Assembly: GCA_015060685.1 (NCBI GenBank)
Contig: SUXZ01000014.1
Span: 1-64,000, forward strand
Direction: 5' to 3'
From: Mediterranea massiliensis
Lineage (GTDB): Bacteria > Bacteroidota > Bacteroidia > Bacteroidales > Bacteroidaceae
DNA: 64,000 nt
Positions 34,002 through 42,364 of the stretch are shown here, piece by piece. The translations under genes were made by a program, and so were the position numbers. The notes beneath the pieces were generated by a model. That model did no database searches, was not told where the DNA came from, and was given only the letters and a program-made list of their open reading frames with translations. Within the stretch, counting starts at the first letter, position 1. The number at the start of each line of letters is the position of its first letter.

Positions 34002-35477
34002 TTACTTGTTCAGTTTCCAACTGCATCCGTCCTTGCCGTCTTTGATTTCGAAGCCGAGGGCGGTAAGTTCGTTGCGAATCTTGTCGCTGGTGGCCCAATC
34101 TTTGTTGGCCTTGGCCTTGGCACGCTCTTCGAGCAGCATGTCAACCACCTTGCCGAAAGCCTCTTCGCGTCCGGCATTGGATGTGGCCTCTTCTTTCAAT
34201 CCAAGGATATCGAAGCAGAAGAGGTGGAATGTCTCTTTCAACTCTTCCAAATCGGCAGCATTGATGCTGTCGTTTCCGGCTACGATGTTGTTTATCATCT
34301 TGGTAGCATCGAATAGGTGAGCGATAACAATCGGTGAGTTCAAGTCGTCGTTGATGGCATCGTAGCACTTGGTACGGATGGCTTTCACATCGACGGTCGA
34401 GTTTGCCGATGGAGTAACCTTCTTCAAAGCTGCCCAAGCATCCATCAATCTTGCCAATCCCTTTTCGGCGGCTTGCAGCGCTTCGTTGCTGAAATCGACG
34501 GTGCTGCGATAGTGTGCCTGAAGGATGAAGAAACGGATGGTCATGGCCGAATAGGCTTGCTCCAGCTTCTCGTGAGTGCCGTTGAAGAACTCCTCAAGGG
34601 TGATGAAGTTGCCAAGCGATTTGCCCATCTTCTGTCCGTTGATGGTAATCATATTGTTGTGCATCCAGTAGTGTACCATGTCGTCGCCTTGGCTGGCTAC
34701 CGATTGCGCAATTTCACATTCGTGGTGAGGGAATACCAAGTCCATGCCACCGCCGTGAATGTCGAAGTGGCTACCCAAGTATTTGCGTCCCATGGCAGTA
34801 CATTCGCAGTGCCAACCGGGGAAACCGTCGCTCCAGGGAGCCGGCCAGCGCATGATGTGTTCGGGTTGTGCCTTCTTCCAAAGGGCAAAGTCGGCAGGAT
34901 TGCGTTTCTCGTCTTGTCCGTCAAGTTCGCGTGTAGTGTTCAGCACGTCGTCCAAGTTGCGGCCGGAGAGTTTGCCGTAGCGATGTGCTTCGTTGTACTT
35001 GGCCACATCGAAATATACCGAACCTTCGCTTTCATAGGCAAAGCCGTTATCCAGAATCTCCTTCACGAGTTCAATCTGTTCGATGATGTGTCCGCTTGCA
35101 TGCGGTTCGATGCTTGGGGGAAGTACGTTCAGCGCTTCCATGGCTTTGTGGTAGCGGTTGGTATAGTATTGTGCCACCTCCATGGGTTCGAGTTGTTCCA
35201 GACGTGCTTTCTTTGCAATCTTGTCTTCGCCTTCGTCGGCATCATGCTCAAGATGGCCTACGTCAGTAATGTTGCGAACGTAGCGCACTTTGTACCCCAA
35301 ATGTTTCAGGTAGCGGAATAATAGGTCGAAAGTGATGGCCGGGCGGGCATGTCCCAAGTGTGGGTCGCCATATACTGTCGGGCCACAAACATACATGCCA
35401 ACGTGTGGCGCATGAAGGGGTTTGAAGAGTTCTTTTCTTCTATTCAGCGTGTTGTAAATAATCAGTTGCTGCTCCAT
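34002..35477 (-). CDS. cysS: Cysteinyl-tRNA synthetase
   Basis: This class I synthetase of 491 residues has [19 protein letters not shown] at the N-terminus (HIGH-type motif HLGH, with the zinc Cys in VCGPT), zinc ligands around WHCECTAM and HHECEIAQS, and the KMSKS-type loop QKMGKSLGN. The length and order of motifs are normal. It leads a short operon with the thioesterase gene, and is divergent from mnmA. Confidence 0.97.
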   Translation of the reverse strand: MEQQLIIYNTLNRRKELFKPLHAPHVGMYVCGPTVYGDPHLGHARPAITFDLLFRYLKHLGYKVRYVRNITDVGHLEHDADEGEDKIAKKARLEQLEPMEVAQYYTNRYHKAMEALNVLPPSIEPHASGHIIEQIELVKEILDNGFAYESEGSVYFDVAKYNEAHRYGKLSGRNLDDVLNTTRELDGQDEKRNPADFALWKKAQPEHIMRWPAPWSDGFPGWHCECTAMGRKYLGSHFDIHGGGMDLVFPHHECEIAQSVASQGDDMVHYWMHNNMITINGQKMGKSLGNFITLEEFFNGTHEKLEQAYSAMTIRFFILQAHYRSTVDFSNEALQAAEKGLARLMDAWAALKKVTPSANSTVDVKAIRTKCYDAINDDLNSPIVIAHLFDATKMINNIVAGNDSINAADLEELKETFHLFCFDILGLKEEATSNAGREEAFGKVVDMLLEERAKAKANKDWATSDKIRNELTALGFEIKDGKDGCSWKLNK

Positions 35478-35506
35478 AATGTTTTCGTTTTCTTCTGTTT
35501 GGGATG

Positions 35507-35514
35507 CAAAGGTA
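35507..35514 (-). promoter_or_regulatory. cysS -7 box
   Basis: TACCTTTG on the minus strand, 30 nt before the start codon. Confidence 0.6.
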
Positions 35515-35567
35515 CAATAATTCTTCTTATTTCGTTGCTTTATTATCGAGGATTTGGGAAAAAAGAG

Positions 35568-35575
35568 TACATTTG
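35568..35575 (+). promoter_or_regulatory. mnmA -7 box next to the start codon
   Basis: TACATTTG ends 6 nt before ATG 35582, so the transcript probably begins at or very near the start codon. Confidence 0.55.
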
Positions 35576-35581
35576 CCGAAA

Positions 35582-36631
35582 ATGGACAAACAGAAACGAG
35601 TATTATTGGGTATGAGTGGGGGCACTGACAGTTCGGTGTGCGCCATGAAATTGCAGGATGCCGGCTACGAGGTGGTTGGTGTGACGTTCCGTTTCTATGA
35701 AGCGGATGGAAATACCGGCTATCTGGAAGATGCCCGTATGCTTGCCACGAAACTTGGCATTGAGCACCTGACGGTGGATGTGCGCCAACGGTTTTGGGAG
35801 GAGGTAGTGACCTACTTCATGGATGAGTATATGGCCGGATGCACACCGGTGCCTTGTACGCTTTGCAACAACCGCTTCAAATGGCCCTTGTTGGCCAAAC
35901 TTGCCGATGAAATGGGCATTTTTTATATCGCCACCGGGCATTATGTAAAGAAGGTTTGCCGTGAAGGCATCTACTATCTGGCACCGGCAAAGGATAGCGA
36001 TAAAGACCAGTCGTTCTTCTTATGGGGATTGTCGCAAGACATCTTGCAAAGAATGCTCTTACCGATGGGTGATTTGACCAACCAAGAGGTGCGTGAATAT
36101 GCCATAAGCAGGGGATTCGAGCGGATAGCCACCAAACAGAACAGTACAAGTGTTTGCTTCTGCCCACACGACTATCGCTCGTTTCTGACTTCGCATGTCC
36201 CTGCCGACAAGTTCCCCGGTGAGGGTCGTTTTCTCGATGAAAACGGCCATTTCTTAGGATTTCATCGGGGATTTCCGTTTTATACCATCGGCCAGCGAAG
36301 AGGCTTGGGCCTGCAACTGAATAAAGCCGTTTTTGTGAAGGAGATACATCCTGATAGCAACGAAGTGATATTGTCGCCCCTGGCATCCTTATATAAAAAG
36401 GAGATGTGGCTGAAGGATTGGACGTTGCAAGATGCCAATCGGGTATATGCAATGGATGAGGTTATCGTAAAGATTCGCTATCGCAAGCAAGCCAACCGTT
36501 GCAAGGTCAGTCTGGTAGGTGATAAGCTGCATGTAGCCTTGATTGATCCGCTCGAATCCATTGCTAAGGGGCAGGCGGCCGCCTTCTACGATGCCGAAGG
36601 CCTGTTGCTGGGCGGCGGTATTATATGTTGA
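35582..36631 (+). CDS. mnmA: tRNA-specific 2-thiouridylase MnmA
   Basis: MnmA makes 2-thiouridine at the wobble base of Glu, Gln and Lys tRNAs. The 349-residue enzyme has the PP-loop [11 protein letters not shown] (12-18; Thr replaces the common Val), the catalytic Cys95 in [10 protein letters not shown], and Cys192 in [14 protein letters not shown] 35582 follows the -7 box. Bacteroidetes often carry more than one mnmA-like gene, so another copy elsewhere is possible. Its end overlaps the convergent YgjP-like gene by 11 nt. Confidence 0.92.
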   Translation: MDKQKRVLLGMSGGTDSSVCAMKLQDAGYEVVGVTFRFYEADGNTGYLEDARMLATKLGIEHLTVDVRQRFWEEVVTYFMDEYMAGCTPVPCTLCNNRFKWPLLAKLADEMGIFYIATGHYVKKVCREGIYYLAPAKDSDKDQSFFLWGLSQDILQRMLLPMGDLTNQEVREYAISRGFERIATKQNSTSVCFCPHDYRSFLTSHVPADKFPGEGRFLDENGHFLGFHRGFPFYTIGQRRGLGLQLNKAVFVKEIHPDSNEVILSPLASLYKKEMWLKDWTLQDANRVYAMDEVIVKIRYRKQANRCKVSLVGDKLHVALIDPLESIAKGQAAAFYDAEGLLLGGGIIC

Positions 36632-37322
36632 ACGACTTCAACTCCTTGCGCAACGCTTTTGCCTTTCCGTCGGTCAGCTTGTCGAGCAATTCCCAAAACC
36701 TGTCGCCATGATTCATCTCTTTTGTATGGGCAAGTTCGTGAAGCAATACATAATCTATCAGGTGGGAGGGTAGCAACATCAGGTAGCACGAAAGGTTGAT
36801 GCTCTTCTGTGCCGAGCAACTTCCCCACCGCCCTTTACTGGTAGTAATCTTCAGTTGTTTGTAGGGCAAGCCGTGCTTCATGGATAGCATGTATAGGCGT
36901 GGTGGAAGCACTATCTTGGCGTTTCGTCGCAAAGCTTCCACGATGACTTTGTTCAGCCATTCTTGTAGCTTTTCGTCATTGAAATCGGCATTGGGCGGAC
37001 AGATAATCCGCATCTCACCCAGTTCGGAGTGCGAGAGGAAACGTTCGCGGTTGCCGTTGACCAGCGATAGCTTGAAGTACTCCGCATCGATGCGGTAGTC
37101 AAGGTCGATAAGTTTCCTTGGTTTTACCTTCTCTTTGGCCTTCAGTAGTTTGGGACGCAACTCCTCGATGGCCCTTTCCAACTCTTTGTACGTTGTACCT
37201 GCGGGTATGGTGGCAAACAGCCCTTCGGGTTTTGTCCGAAAGGTGAGCCGTCTGGCTCTTGGATTCACTTTCCAAGTAATTGTGCCCAGTGCGGCATCCT
37301 CTATTTTGCCTGTTTTCTCCAT
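36621..37322 (-). CDS. YgjP-like (M48-related, DUF45) metallopeptidase
   Basis: The 233-residue protein has the zinc motif [16 protein letters not shown] near the C-terminus (HExxH plus third His in NHG), preceded by KGRWGSCS, both typical of the YgjP/DUF45 group. The N-terminal half is a beta-rich substrate-binding module. No signal peptide is seen. The family is widespread, sometimes linked to restriction systems, with poorly defined substrates. ATG 37322 ([10 protein letters not shown]) is chosen over the upstream 37385 start, since homologues begin near here. Confidence 0.85.
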   Translation of the reverse strand: MEKTGKIEDAALGTITWKVNPRARRLTFRTKPEGLFATIPAGTTYKELERAIEELRPKLLKAKEKVKPRKLIDLDYRIDAEYFKLSLVNGNRERFLSHSELGEMRIICPPNADFNDEKLQEWLNKVIVEALRRNAKIVLPPRLYMLSMKHGLPYKQLKITTSKGRWGSCSAQKSINLSCYLMLLPSHLIDYVLLHELAHTKEMNHGDRFWELLDKLTDGKAKALRKELKSFNI

Positions 37323-37451
37323 AATTCGGTGGCAAATTAACGACTTTCTTCCGACTATTGCTATTTTTTTTGCCTCTATTTGCAACTTTTTTAGGGGGTG
37401 CTGCGTCTAACACACAGAGAAACGAAATAAAACCAAAAACATATAAATAAA

Positions 37452-38357
37452 ATGAAACGATTTACGATTATTCTTTCTGTGATGCTTTTGTGCGCATCAT
37501 CTCTATTTGCACAAAACATCTTTTTTGGAAACAAGAAGGTGAAAGCCAGCAATGTGTATGTTACAAAGGATATAAGGGTTAGCGATTTCGACCGCATCCA
37601 GCTATCCGGTTCGATGGATATGGTTTACGAGCAGAAATCGGGTAAACCATCGTTGGAGATCTATGCGTCCGACAATATTGTCAACCTGTTGGAGGTTGAT
37701 GTGGAAGACGGATTGCTTAGCATCCGCTTTAAGAAAGGATATAGCATTTCAAGTGGTAAGGTGCAAATCCGTGCTACTTCGGCCAATCTCTATGGCGTGT
37801 CTCTCGCCGGAAGCGGTTCGATTGATTTGAGCAAAGGGATAAAAACCAATCACCTGACTGTTCAGCTCTCCGGTAGTGGCGATGTGATGGGCAAGAACAT
37901 CTTTTGCCAGGAAGATTTGCGTGTAGCTATATCTGGAAGCGGTGATGTGGATATGCAGCAGTTGGTGTGCAACCAATTCGGCGTGTCGCTTTCGGGTAGT
38001 GGCGATGTGGAAATCAACAACATCGATGCCAACAATGCCAAGGTGTCGGTGGCCGGTAGTGGCGACATGAAGTTAAGAAGCCTTACCTGTGCCAAAGCCA
38101 ATGTAGAAGTGGCCGGAAGCGGATGCATCGAGATGTATGGCAAGAGCAACGATGCCCAATTCGAGGTGGCCGGTAGTGGCGAAATATCAGCCGCCGGTTT
38201 CGAAGCCAAGCAGGTAGCTGTTTCCATAGCCGGTAGTGGCGATGTAGAGTGCTATGCAACCGATTACCTGAAGGCCTCCATAGCCGGTAGCGGCGAAGTG
38301 GGCTATAAGGGAAATCCCGAATTGAACGTACCTAAACGAGGTGTACACAAACTCTAA
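37452..38357 (+). CDS. Head-GIN domain (DUF2807) exported protein
   Basis: The 301-residue protein has a signal peptide (cleavage near SSLFAQ) and a DUF2807 auto-transporter-adhesin head-GIN domain: about ten short beta-helix turns each carrying a GSG pair (SLAGSGSIDL, SLSGSGDVEI, SVAGSGDMKL and so on) from residue 115 to the end. The fold is a right-handed beta helix; function is unknown, and the name reflects structure only. It is monocistronic, ended by a perfect hairpin terminator. Confidence 0.9.
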   Translation: MKRFTIILSVMLLCASSLFAQNIFFGNKKVKASNVYVTKDIRVSDFDRIQLSGSMDMVYEQKSGKPSLEIYASDNIVNLLEVDVEDGLLSIRFKKGYSISSGKVQIRATSANLYGVSLAGSGSIDLSKGIKTNHLTVQLSGSGDVMGKNIFCQEDLRVAISGSGDVDMQQLVCNQFGVSLSGSGDVEINNIDANNAKVSVAGSGDMKLRSLTCAKANVEVAGSGCIEMYGKSNDAQFEVAGSGEISAAGFEAKQVAVSIAGSGDVECYATDYLKASIAGSGEVGYKGNPELNVPKRGVHKL

Positions 38358-38385
38358 ACTTAAACATATTTCTCTCTTAAACAGA

Positions 38386-38418
38386 AGTGAGGGTATCGCG
38401 ATACCCTCACTTTTTTTA
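38386..38418. terminator. Terminator after the head-GIN gene
   Basis: A perfect 26-bp palindrome (38386-38411) is followed by seven T on the plus strand. It also lies just past the end of the convergent lipoprotein gene. Confidence 0.85.
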
Positions 38419-38865
38419 TTCCTCCTCAGAGGCTTCATTATCTTCTATTCTTTCTATTTGGTAGGTATTCCAAAACAATCCGTACATTTCAATCTCGTTT
38501 TGTATTTCTGCTAAATTCGGAGCAGAACGATACCATTTTTCGTTTAACGTATATACCTTCCCCGAAAATTTGACTTTGATACCCTCTTTAAGTAGCTCTG
38601 TTATTGGCTGATATTCAGTAGTACAATTCAAGTTTATATAATATCTCCTGTTTTGAGTATCCTCTATGTAGTAATAGAGGCCCTCGGGACTATCGGCACA
38701 ATGATGTATAATGCCAATATTATTCCATGTATCTGTCACATAATCACCCCTAAATTGATATTGTGGAAGGGGCGCCATCCTTGGATTATCATCGTCATCG
38801 TCGCTACAAGCCATTCCAACCCATAGCCATGCAAACACACTTAAAAATAGTAACGTTTTTTTCAT
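38416..38865 (-). CDS. Short lipoprotein, twin cassette member A
   Basis: The 149-residue product has the signal MKKTLLFLSVFAWLWVGMAC with lipobox GMAC, then an Asp-rich linker (SDDDDDN), which in Bacteroidetes often directs lipoproteins to the cell surface. The mature domain (about 120 residues, with INLNCTTEYQPITELL and KFSGKVYTL) looks like a small OB- or NigD-like beta barrel but is not clearly assignable. Promoter, leader and signal sequence are almost the same DNA as those of the next lipoprotein gene, while the mature parts are unrelated. Confidence 0.75.
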   Translation of the reverse strand: MKKTLLFLSVFAWLWVGMACSDDDDDNPRMAPLPQYQFRGDYVTDTWNNIGIIHHCADSPEGLYYYIEDTQNRRYYINLNCTTEYQPITELLKEGIKVKFSGKVYTLNEKWYRSAPNLAEIQNEIEMYGLFWNTYQIERIEDNEASEEE

Positions 38866-38987
38866 AATCGTAATTTTTTAAATTGTTAATAATGGTGGGG
38901 TGTCATGTATTATGCTGCAAATATAGCAATAAGCGTTTTAACAAGAGGGAGGGGGAATTCCTACTTTTGAATAGGAATTTCCCTATT
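38803..38987 (-). repeat. 185-bp promoter-leader-signal repeat, copy A
   Basis: This aligns without gaps to 39779-39963 with only a few mismatches. It covers the lipobox, signal peptide, start codon, -7 box and a dyad AATTCCTA-N8-TAGGAATT (38956-38979). Confidence 0.9.
38918..38925 (-). promoter_or_regulatory. -7 box of lipoprotein A
   Basis: TATATTTG on the minus strand, about 52 nt before the start codon; the same box recurs 976 bp away for lipoprotein B. Confidence 0.65.
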
Positions 38988-39004
38988 ACTTAAATTTTTT
39001 GTAT

Positions 39005-39841
39005 TTATTGAGGCCAATTACTAAACCCATAACCTTCTTTTTGATAATGTATTCTAAGTCCATAAGTTTGCCATTGTTCAGTATCAAACACTTCTTCAGG
39101 TATTTCACCTGTGAGACAATTCTTCTGCAATACAGGTACAATACCTTTTTCTTCGGTAAAGAATCGCCAATCCATTTCCGTAAATTCATTACTCCTACAC
39201 TCTGCTCCATGAGGTAAATTACGCAATGACAATGGAGGCATCCCCTTAAATTTATTAGCATATAGAAGTGCTGGCATTCCTAAATTCAGTAACAACCCTA
39301 TTTCATCCGGTAATTTATTAAAGGAAGTATCAATAATATACAACCATTTCATCGTTTCGGCTACATTGCCAATCTCCTTAGGGATTTCTCCACTAAATCC
39401 TTTACCTGAAATATACAATAGCTCCAACGGACAATTAAAGATTTCTTTGGGGATACCACCTTTGGCGCGTTCATCACCCGATATCTCTAACCAGGTCAAA
39501 TAAGGCAGATTACCCAATTCGGTCGGCAATGAATAGCCTGCCGGCAAGTATTTCGGATCGCCTACTCGGATTTTCACTATGCGATATTCATTCTTTTCTG
39601 TATCCAATGCCGCTGATACACCTCCCCAAGTGGTATAGTCGGTAATATCCCAATGAAAGGGTTCTTTCCATTCTGCACACTTCATACTATGATAATAGGC
39701 CACCATAACCAAACTATCTTGTACATTCATTGTTGGGCGTGCCGGCCCTTTAGGTACTTCCGGCAAATCGTCGTCGCCGCTACAAGCCATTCCAACCCAT
39801 AGCCATGCAAACATACTTAAAAATAGTAACGTTTTTTTCAT
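39005..39841 (-). CDS. Leucine-rich-repeat lipoprotein, twin cassette member B
   Basis: The 278-residue protein has the same signal and lipobox as lipoprotein A (one residue different), followed by SGDDDLPE. From about residue 100 it shows leucine-rich repeats: LPTELGNLPYLTWLEISG, GGIPKEIFNCPLELLYISG, GEIPKEIGNV, NKLPDEIGLL. The repeat type is bacterial LRR as found in many surface proteins of gut Bacteroidales. The chain ends soon after the repeats, with no other domain. Surface binding is plausible; the ligand is unknown. Confidence 0.85.
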   Translation of the reverse strand: MKKTLLFLSMFAWLWVGMACSGDDDLPEVPKGPARPTMNVQDSLVMVAYYHSMKCAEWKEPFHWDITDYTTWGGVSAALDTEKNEYRIVKIRVGDPKYLPAGYSLPTELGNLPYLTWLEISGDERAKGGIPKEIFNCPLELLYISGKGFSGEIPKEIGNVAETMKWLYIIDTSFNKLPDEIGLLLNLGMPALLYANKFKGMPPLSLRNLPHGAECRSNEFTEMDWRFFTEEKGIVPVLQKNCLTGEIPEEVFDTEQWQTYGLRIHYQKEGYGFSNWPQ

Positions 39842-39963
39842 AATCGTAATTTTTTTAATTGTTAATAATGGTGGGGTGTCATGTATTATGCTGCAAATAT
39901 AGCAATAAGCGTTTTAACAAGAGGGAGGGGGAATTCCTACTTTTGAATAGGAATTTCCCTATT
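39779..39963 (-). repeat. 185-bp promoter-leader-signal repeat, copy B
   Basis: This is the second copy of the 185-bp block, offset by exactly 976 bp from copy A. The homology ends abruptly on both sides: after the lipobox codons and shortly upstream of the dyad. Confidence 0.9.
39894..39901 (-). promoter_or_regulatory. -7 box of lipoprotein B
   Basis: TATATTTG on the minus strand, at the same place in repeat copy B as in copy A. Confidence 0.65.
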
Positions 39964-40050
39964 TTTTAATAATTGTCCATTAATCATGCCTTAATAGGAT
40001 AATTACTGACAACTATACATATCAAATCACACTACGAAGATTAGCGGTTT

Positions 40051-40121
40051 TGCCACAGTTATGGCACTCCACTGCCATAGGCTTGGCAAGGTTGTGCCAC
40101 TGCGGTGGCAGTGGAGTGCCA
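40051..40121. repeat. Alternating TGCCA/TGGCA array at exact 11-bp steps
   Basis: TGCCA and its complement TGGCA alternate at 40051, 40062, 40073, 40084, 40095, 40106 and 40117, each 11 bp from the last. This makes three TGCCA-N6-TGGCA dyads with a 22-bp period plus a half-unit. A further TGGCA lies out of phase at 40137. Within it, 40062-40077 and 40106-40121 are a perfect 16-bp inverted repeat. Confidence 0.85.
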
Positions 40122-40229
40122 AGGCTGAAAAAAGTTTGGCACACGAGAAGCTATTCTGAGAGGGGTTAAAGAGGAATTGAGCCAATAGGCAGAGAGGTTT
40201 GAAAGTGCGTTGGGATGATGAAAAAGACA

Positions 40230-40268
40230 ATCATCGCCATGACTGCGATATGCAATCATGGCGATGAT
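40230..40268 (-). terminator. Terminator of the aroK-argB operon
   Basis: A perfect 13-bp inverted repeat (40230-40242 with 40256-40268) is followed on the minus strand by a T-rich run. It lies about 45 nt past the argB stop. Between 39964 and 40311 no gene is seen; the region holds only this hairpin and the phased array. Confidence 0.7.
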
Positions 40269-40311
40269 ATTTGATTGAGTAAGCCTACGGCAAGTTTGGT
40301 CGAGTGAGACA

Positions 40312-41085
40312 CTATTTGATGCGAGTTCCCTCTTCAGCATTTGCAATGGCCGAGGCGAGTGTGATGATTACCTCCTTCACTCCGGCATGGATGGCCTCGA
40401 ACGAGTTTTCAAGCTTGGGAATCATGCCGCCTTGAATCACGCCATCGGCTACAAGTTGCTTGAAGGTAGCCTCGTCGATGGTTGGGATAACGCTATCGTC
40501 ATCGTTTTCATCGCTCAAAACGCCTTTCTTTTCGAAGCAATACACCAAGGTAACGTCGAAATGTTGTGCCAAGGCTTTGGCCGTTTCGCCCGCAATGGTG
40601 TCGGCATTGGTGTTCAGCATGTTGCCCTGGCCGTCGTGGGTTAGGGGAGCCATGACGGGTACAATGCCTTTTTGGATGATGTCGGCCAGAAATTCGCCAT
40701 TCACGTTCTTTACATCTCCTACGAAACCATAGTCGATATCCTTTACCGGTCGCTTCACGCTACGGATAACGTTCATGTCGGCACCGGTCAGGCCAAGTGC
40801 ATTTACACCACGGGCCTGCAAGCCGGCCACAATGTTCTTGTTCACCAATCCGCCATACACCATGGTTACTACCTTCAGCATCTCCTTATCGGTGATTCGG
40901 CGGCCGTTTACCATCTGGCTTTCAATGCCCAGGCTGGCGGCTATCTTGGTGGCCGAGCGGCCTCCACCATGTACCAATACCTTATATCCTTCGATGTGTG
41001 CAAAATCGTTCAGTAGTTGCAACAAAGTGGCCTCTTCTTCTACAATCTTTCCGCCTACTTTGATAACGGTCAATTTCTCTTTCAT
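40312..41085 (-). CDS. argB: Acetylglutamate kinase
   Basis: ArgB phosphorylates N-acetylglutamate (or N-succinylglutamate, known in Bacteroides) in arginine synthesis. The 257-residue amino-acid kinase fold has TVIKVGGKIVEE, LVHGGGRSAT, GLTGADMN, NTNADTIAGE and the C-terminal GGMIPKLENSFEAI. It lies 9 nt downstream of aroK and both end at one terminator. Whether it uses the acetyl or succinyl form cannot be read from these motifs. Confidence 0.93.
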   Translation of the reverse strand: MKEKLTVIKVGGKIVEEEATLLQLLNDFAHIEGYKVLVHGGGRSATKIAASLGIESQMVNGRRITDKEMLKVVTMVYGGLVNKNIVAGLQARGVNALGLTGADMNVIRSVKRPVKDIDYGFVGDVKNVNGEFLADIIQKGIVPVMAPLTHDGQGNMLNTNADTIAGETAKALAQHFDVTLVYCFEKKGVLSDENDDDSVIPTIDEATFKQLVADGVIQGGMIPKLENSFEAIHAGVKEVIITLASAIANAEEGTRIK

Positions 41086-41094
41086 ATCCTTGTT

Positions 41095-41634
41095 TTAATC
41101 GTTTGAATTAGCAAATAACAATCTGTCCAGCTCTTCAATGCTTTGGTTGATTTGTGAGTGGCTTTCCAGGAAACTACCATCGAAGCTATAGCGTGCCTGC
41201 TGGTAGAAGGGCAACCTTTTCTGTAGCGCTTCTTCGATGAAAAGGCGCAATTCGTCATCGTTCTTATTGCTCAGGATGGGGCGTTGTTGCTTGGCCACCT
41301 TCAGCCGGCGGAACAATACATCGATGGGAACATTCAGGAAAACCGTGTCGCCTTGTTGGTTCATATACTCCATGTTGTCGAAGTGGCATGGAGTGCCTCC
41401 ACCGGTGGAAATCAGTACGTTTTCGAATTCGCCCACTTCGTGAAGCATGTTTTTCTCGATGATGCGGAAACCATCTTCGCCGCGTTCGGCAAACAACTCT
41501 CTGATGGTCTTGTGGAAGCGTTTTTCGATGTACCAATCCAAGTCGATGAATTCGATGTTTTTAGCCTTTGCAAAGGCTTTCCCCAATGTAGTTTTGCCGG
41601 CGCCCATATAACCGGTAAGAAAGATTCGAATCAT
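41095..41634 (-). CDS. aroK: Shikimate kinase
   Basis: AroK phosphorylates shikimate in aromatic amino-acid synthesis. The 179-residue P-loop kinase has FLTGYMGAGKTTLGK at the N-terminus, the DLD shikimate-binding motif in EFIDLDWYIE, the Arg in FRIIEKNML, and the STGGGTP loop. It is first in a two-gene operon with argB. The -7 box is at 41655-41662. Confidence 0.95.
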   Translation of the reverse strand: MIRIFLTGYMGAGKTTLGKAFAKAKNIEFIDLDWYIEKRFHKTIRELFAERGEDGFRIIEKNMLHEVGEFENVLISTGGGTPCHFDNMEYMNQQGDTVFLNVPIDVLFRRLKVAKQQRPILSNKNDDELRLFIEEALQKRLPFYQQARYSFDGSFLESHSQINQSIEELDRLLFANSND

Positions 41635-41654
41635 ATACAGAATTATTTTTGCGA

Positions 41655-41662
41655 CAAAGATA
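41655..41662 (-). promoter_or_regulatory. aroK -7 box
   Basis: TATCTTTG on the minus strand, 21 nt before the aroK start codon. Confidence 0.65.
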
Positions 41663-41694
41663 CATAAAATGTGTTAATTCTGATTTTTTCTTTC

Positions 41695-41702
41695 TATCTT
41701 TG
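41695..41702 (+). promoter_or_regulatory. rnhA -7 box next to the start codon
   Basis: TATCTTTG ends 4 nt before ATG 41707, implying a leaderless transcript if this promoter is used. Confidence 0.5.
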
Positions 41703-41706
41703 TTGC

Positions 41707-42339
41707 ATGAATAAGAAGCCGAAATACTATGTAGTGTGGCATGGAGTTGAGCCGGGAATATACACAACCTGGGAAGATTGCTTGTTGCAAACCAAAGGAT
41801 TTGCCGGCGCAAAATACAAGTCGTTTGATACAATGGAAGAGGCTCAAAAGGCCTATCAGGCATCGCCAAGCGACTTTATAAAACCGAAATCTGATACGTC
41901 TCGTCCGCGAAAAAATGAGGAGACATTGCCGAAAGAGGTGCAGGAGAACAGTCTGGCCGTAGATGCGGCGTGTAGCGGAAATCCCGGGCAGATGGAGTAT
42001 CGTGGAGTGCATGTTGGAAGCCGTCAGCAGGTGTTTCATTTCGGTCCCATGTTTGGCACAAACAATATCGGAGAGTTCCTTGCCATTGTGCATGGATTGG
42101 CATTGATGAAACAGAAAAACATCCGAATGCCCATCTATAGCGATAGCGTAAATGCCATCAACTGGGTGAAGAAAAAGCAATGCAAGACCAAGCTGGAGCG
42201 CAACGAGAAAACCGAAGAACTATTCCGGTTGATTGAGCGGGCCGAAAAGTGGTTGGCGGAAAATAAATACGATACACCCATACTGAAGTGGGAGACGAAG
42301 CAATGGGGGGAAATACCGGCCGATTTCGGCAGAAAATGA
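41707..42339 (+). CDS. rnhA: Ribonuclease H with N-terminal viroplasmin domain
   Basis: This enzyme cuts RNA in RNA-DNA hybrids. The N-terminal ~45 residues (YYVVWHGVEPGIYTTWEDC) form a viroplasmin/hybrid-binding domain. The RNase H1 domain starts near residue 80, with acidic residues in AVDAACSGNPG, NNIGEFLAIVHGL, and YSDSVNAINWVKKK. The 210-residue length from ATG 41707 is normal; the upstream TTG extension only translates the promoter. It is monocistronic and divergent from aroK. Confidence 0.92.
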   Translation: MNKKPKYYVVWHGVEPGIYTTWEDCLLQTKGFAGAKYKSFDTMEEAQKAYQASPSDFIKPKSDTSRPRKNEETLPKEVQENSLAVDAACSGNPGQMEYRGVHVGSRQQVFHFGPMFGTNNIGEFLAIVHGLALMKQKNIRMPIYSDSVNAINWVKKKQCKTKLERNEKTEELFRLIERAEKWLAENKYDTPILKWETKQWGEIPADFGRK

Positions 42340-42364
42340 TACATATTTTATAACTTTAATTATA

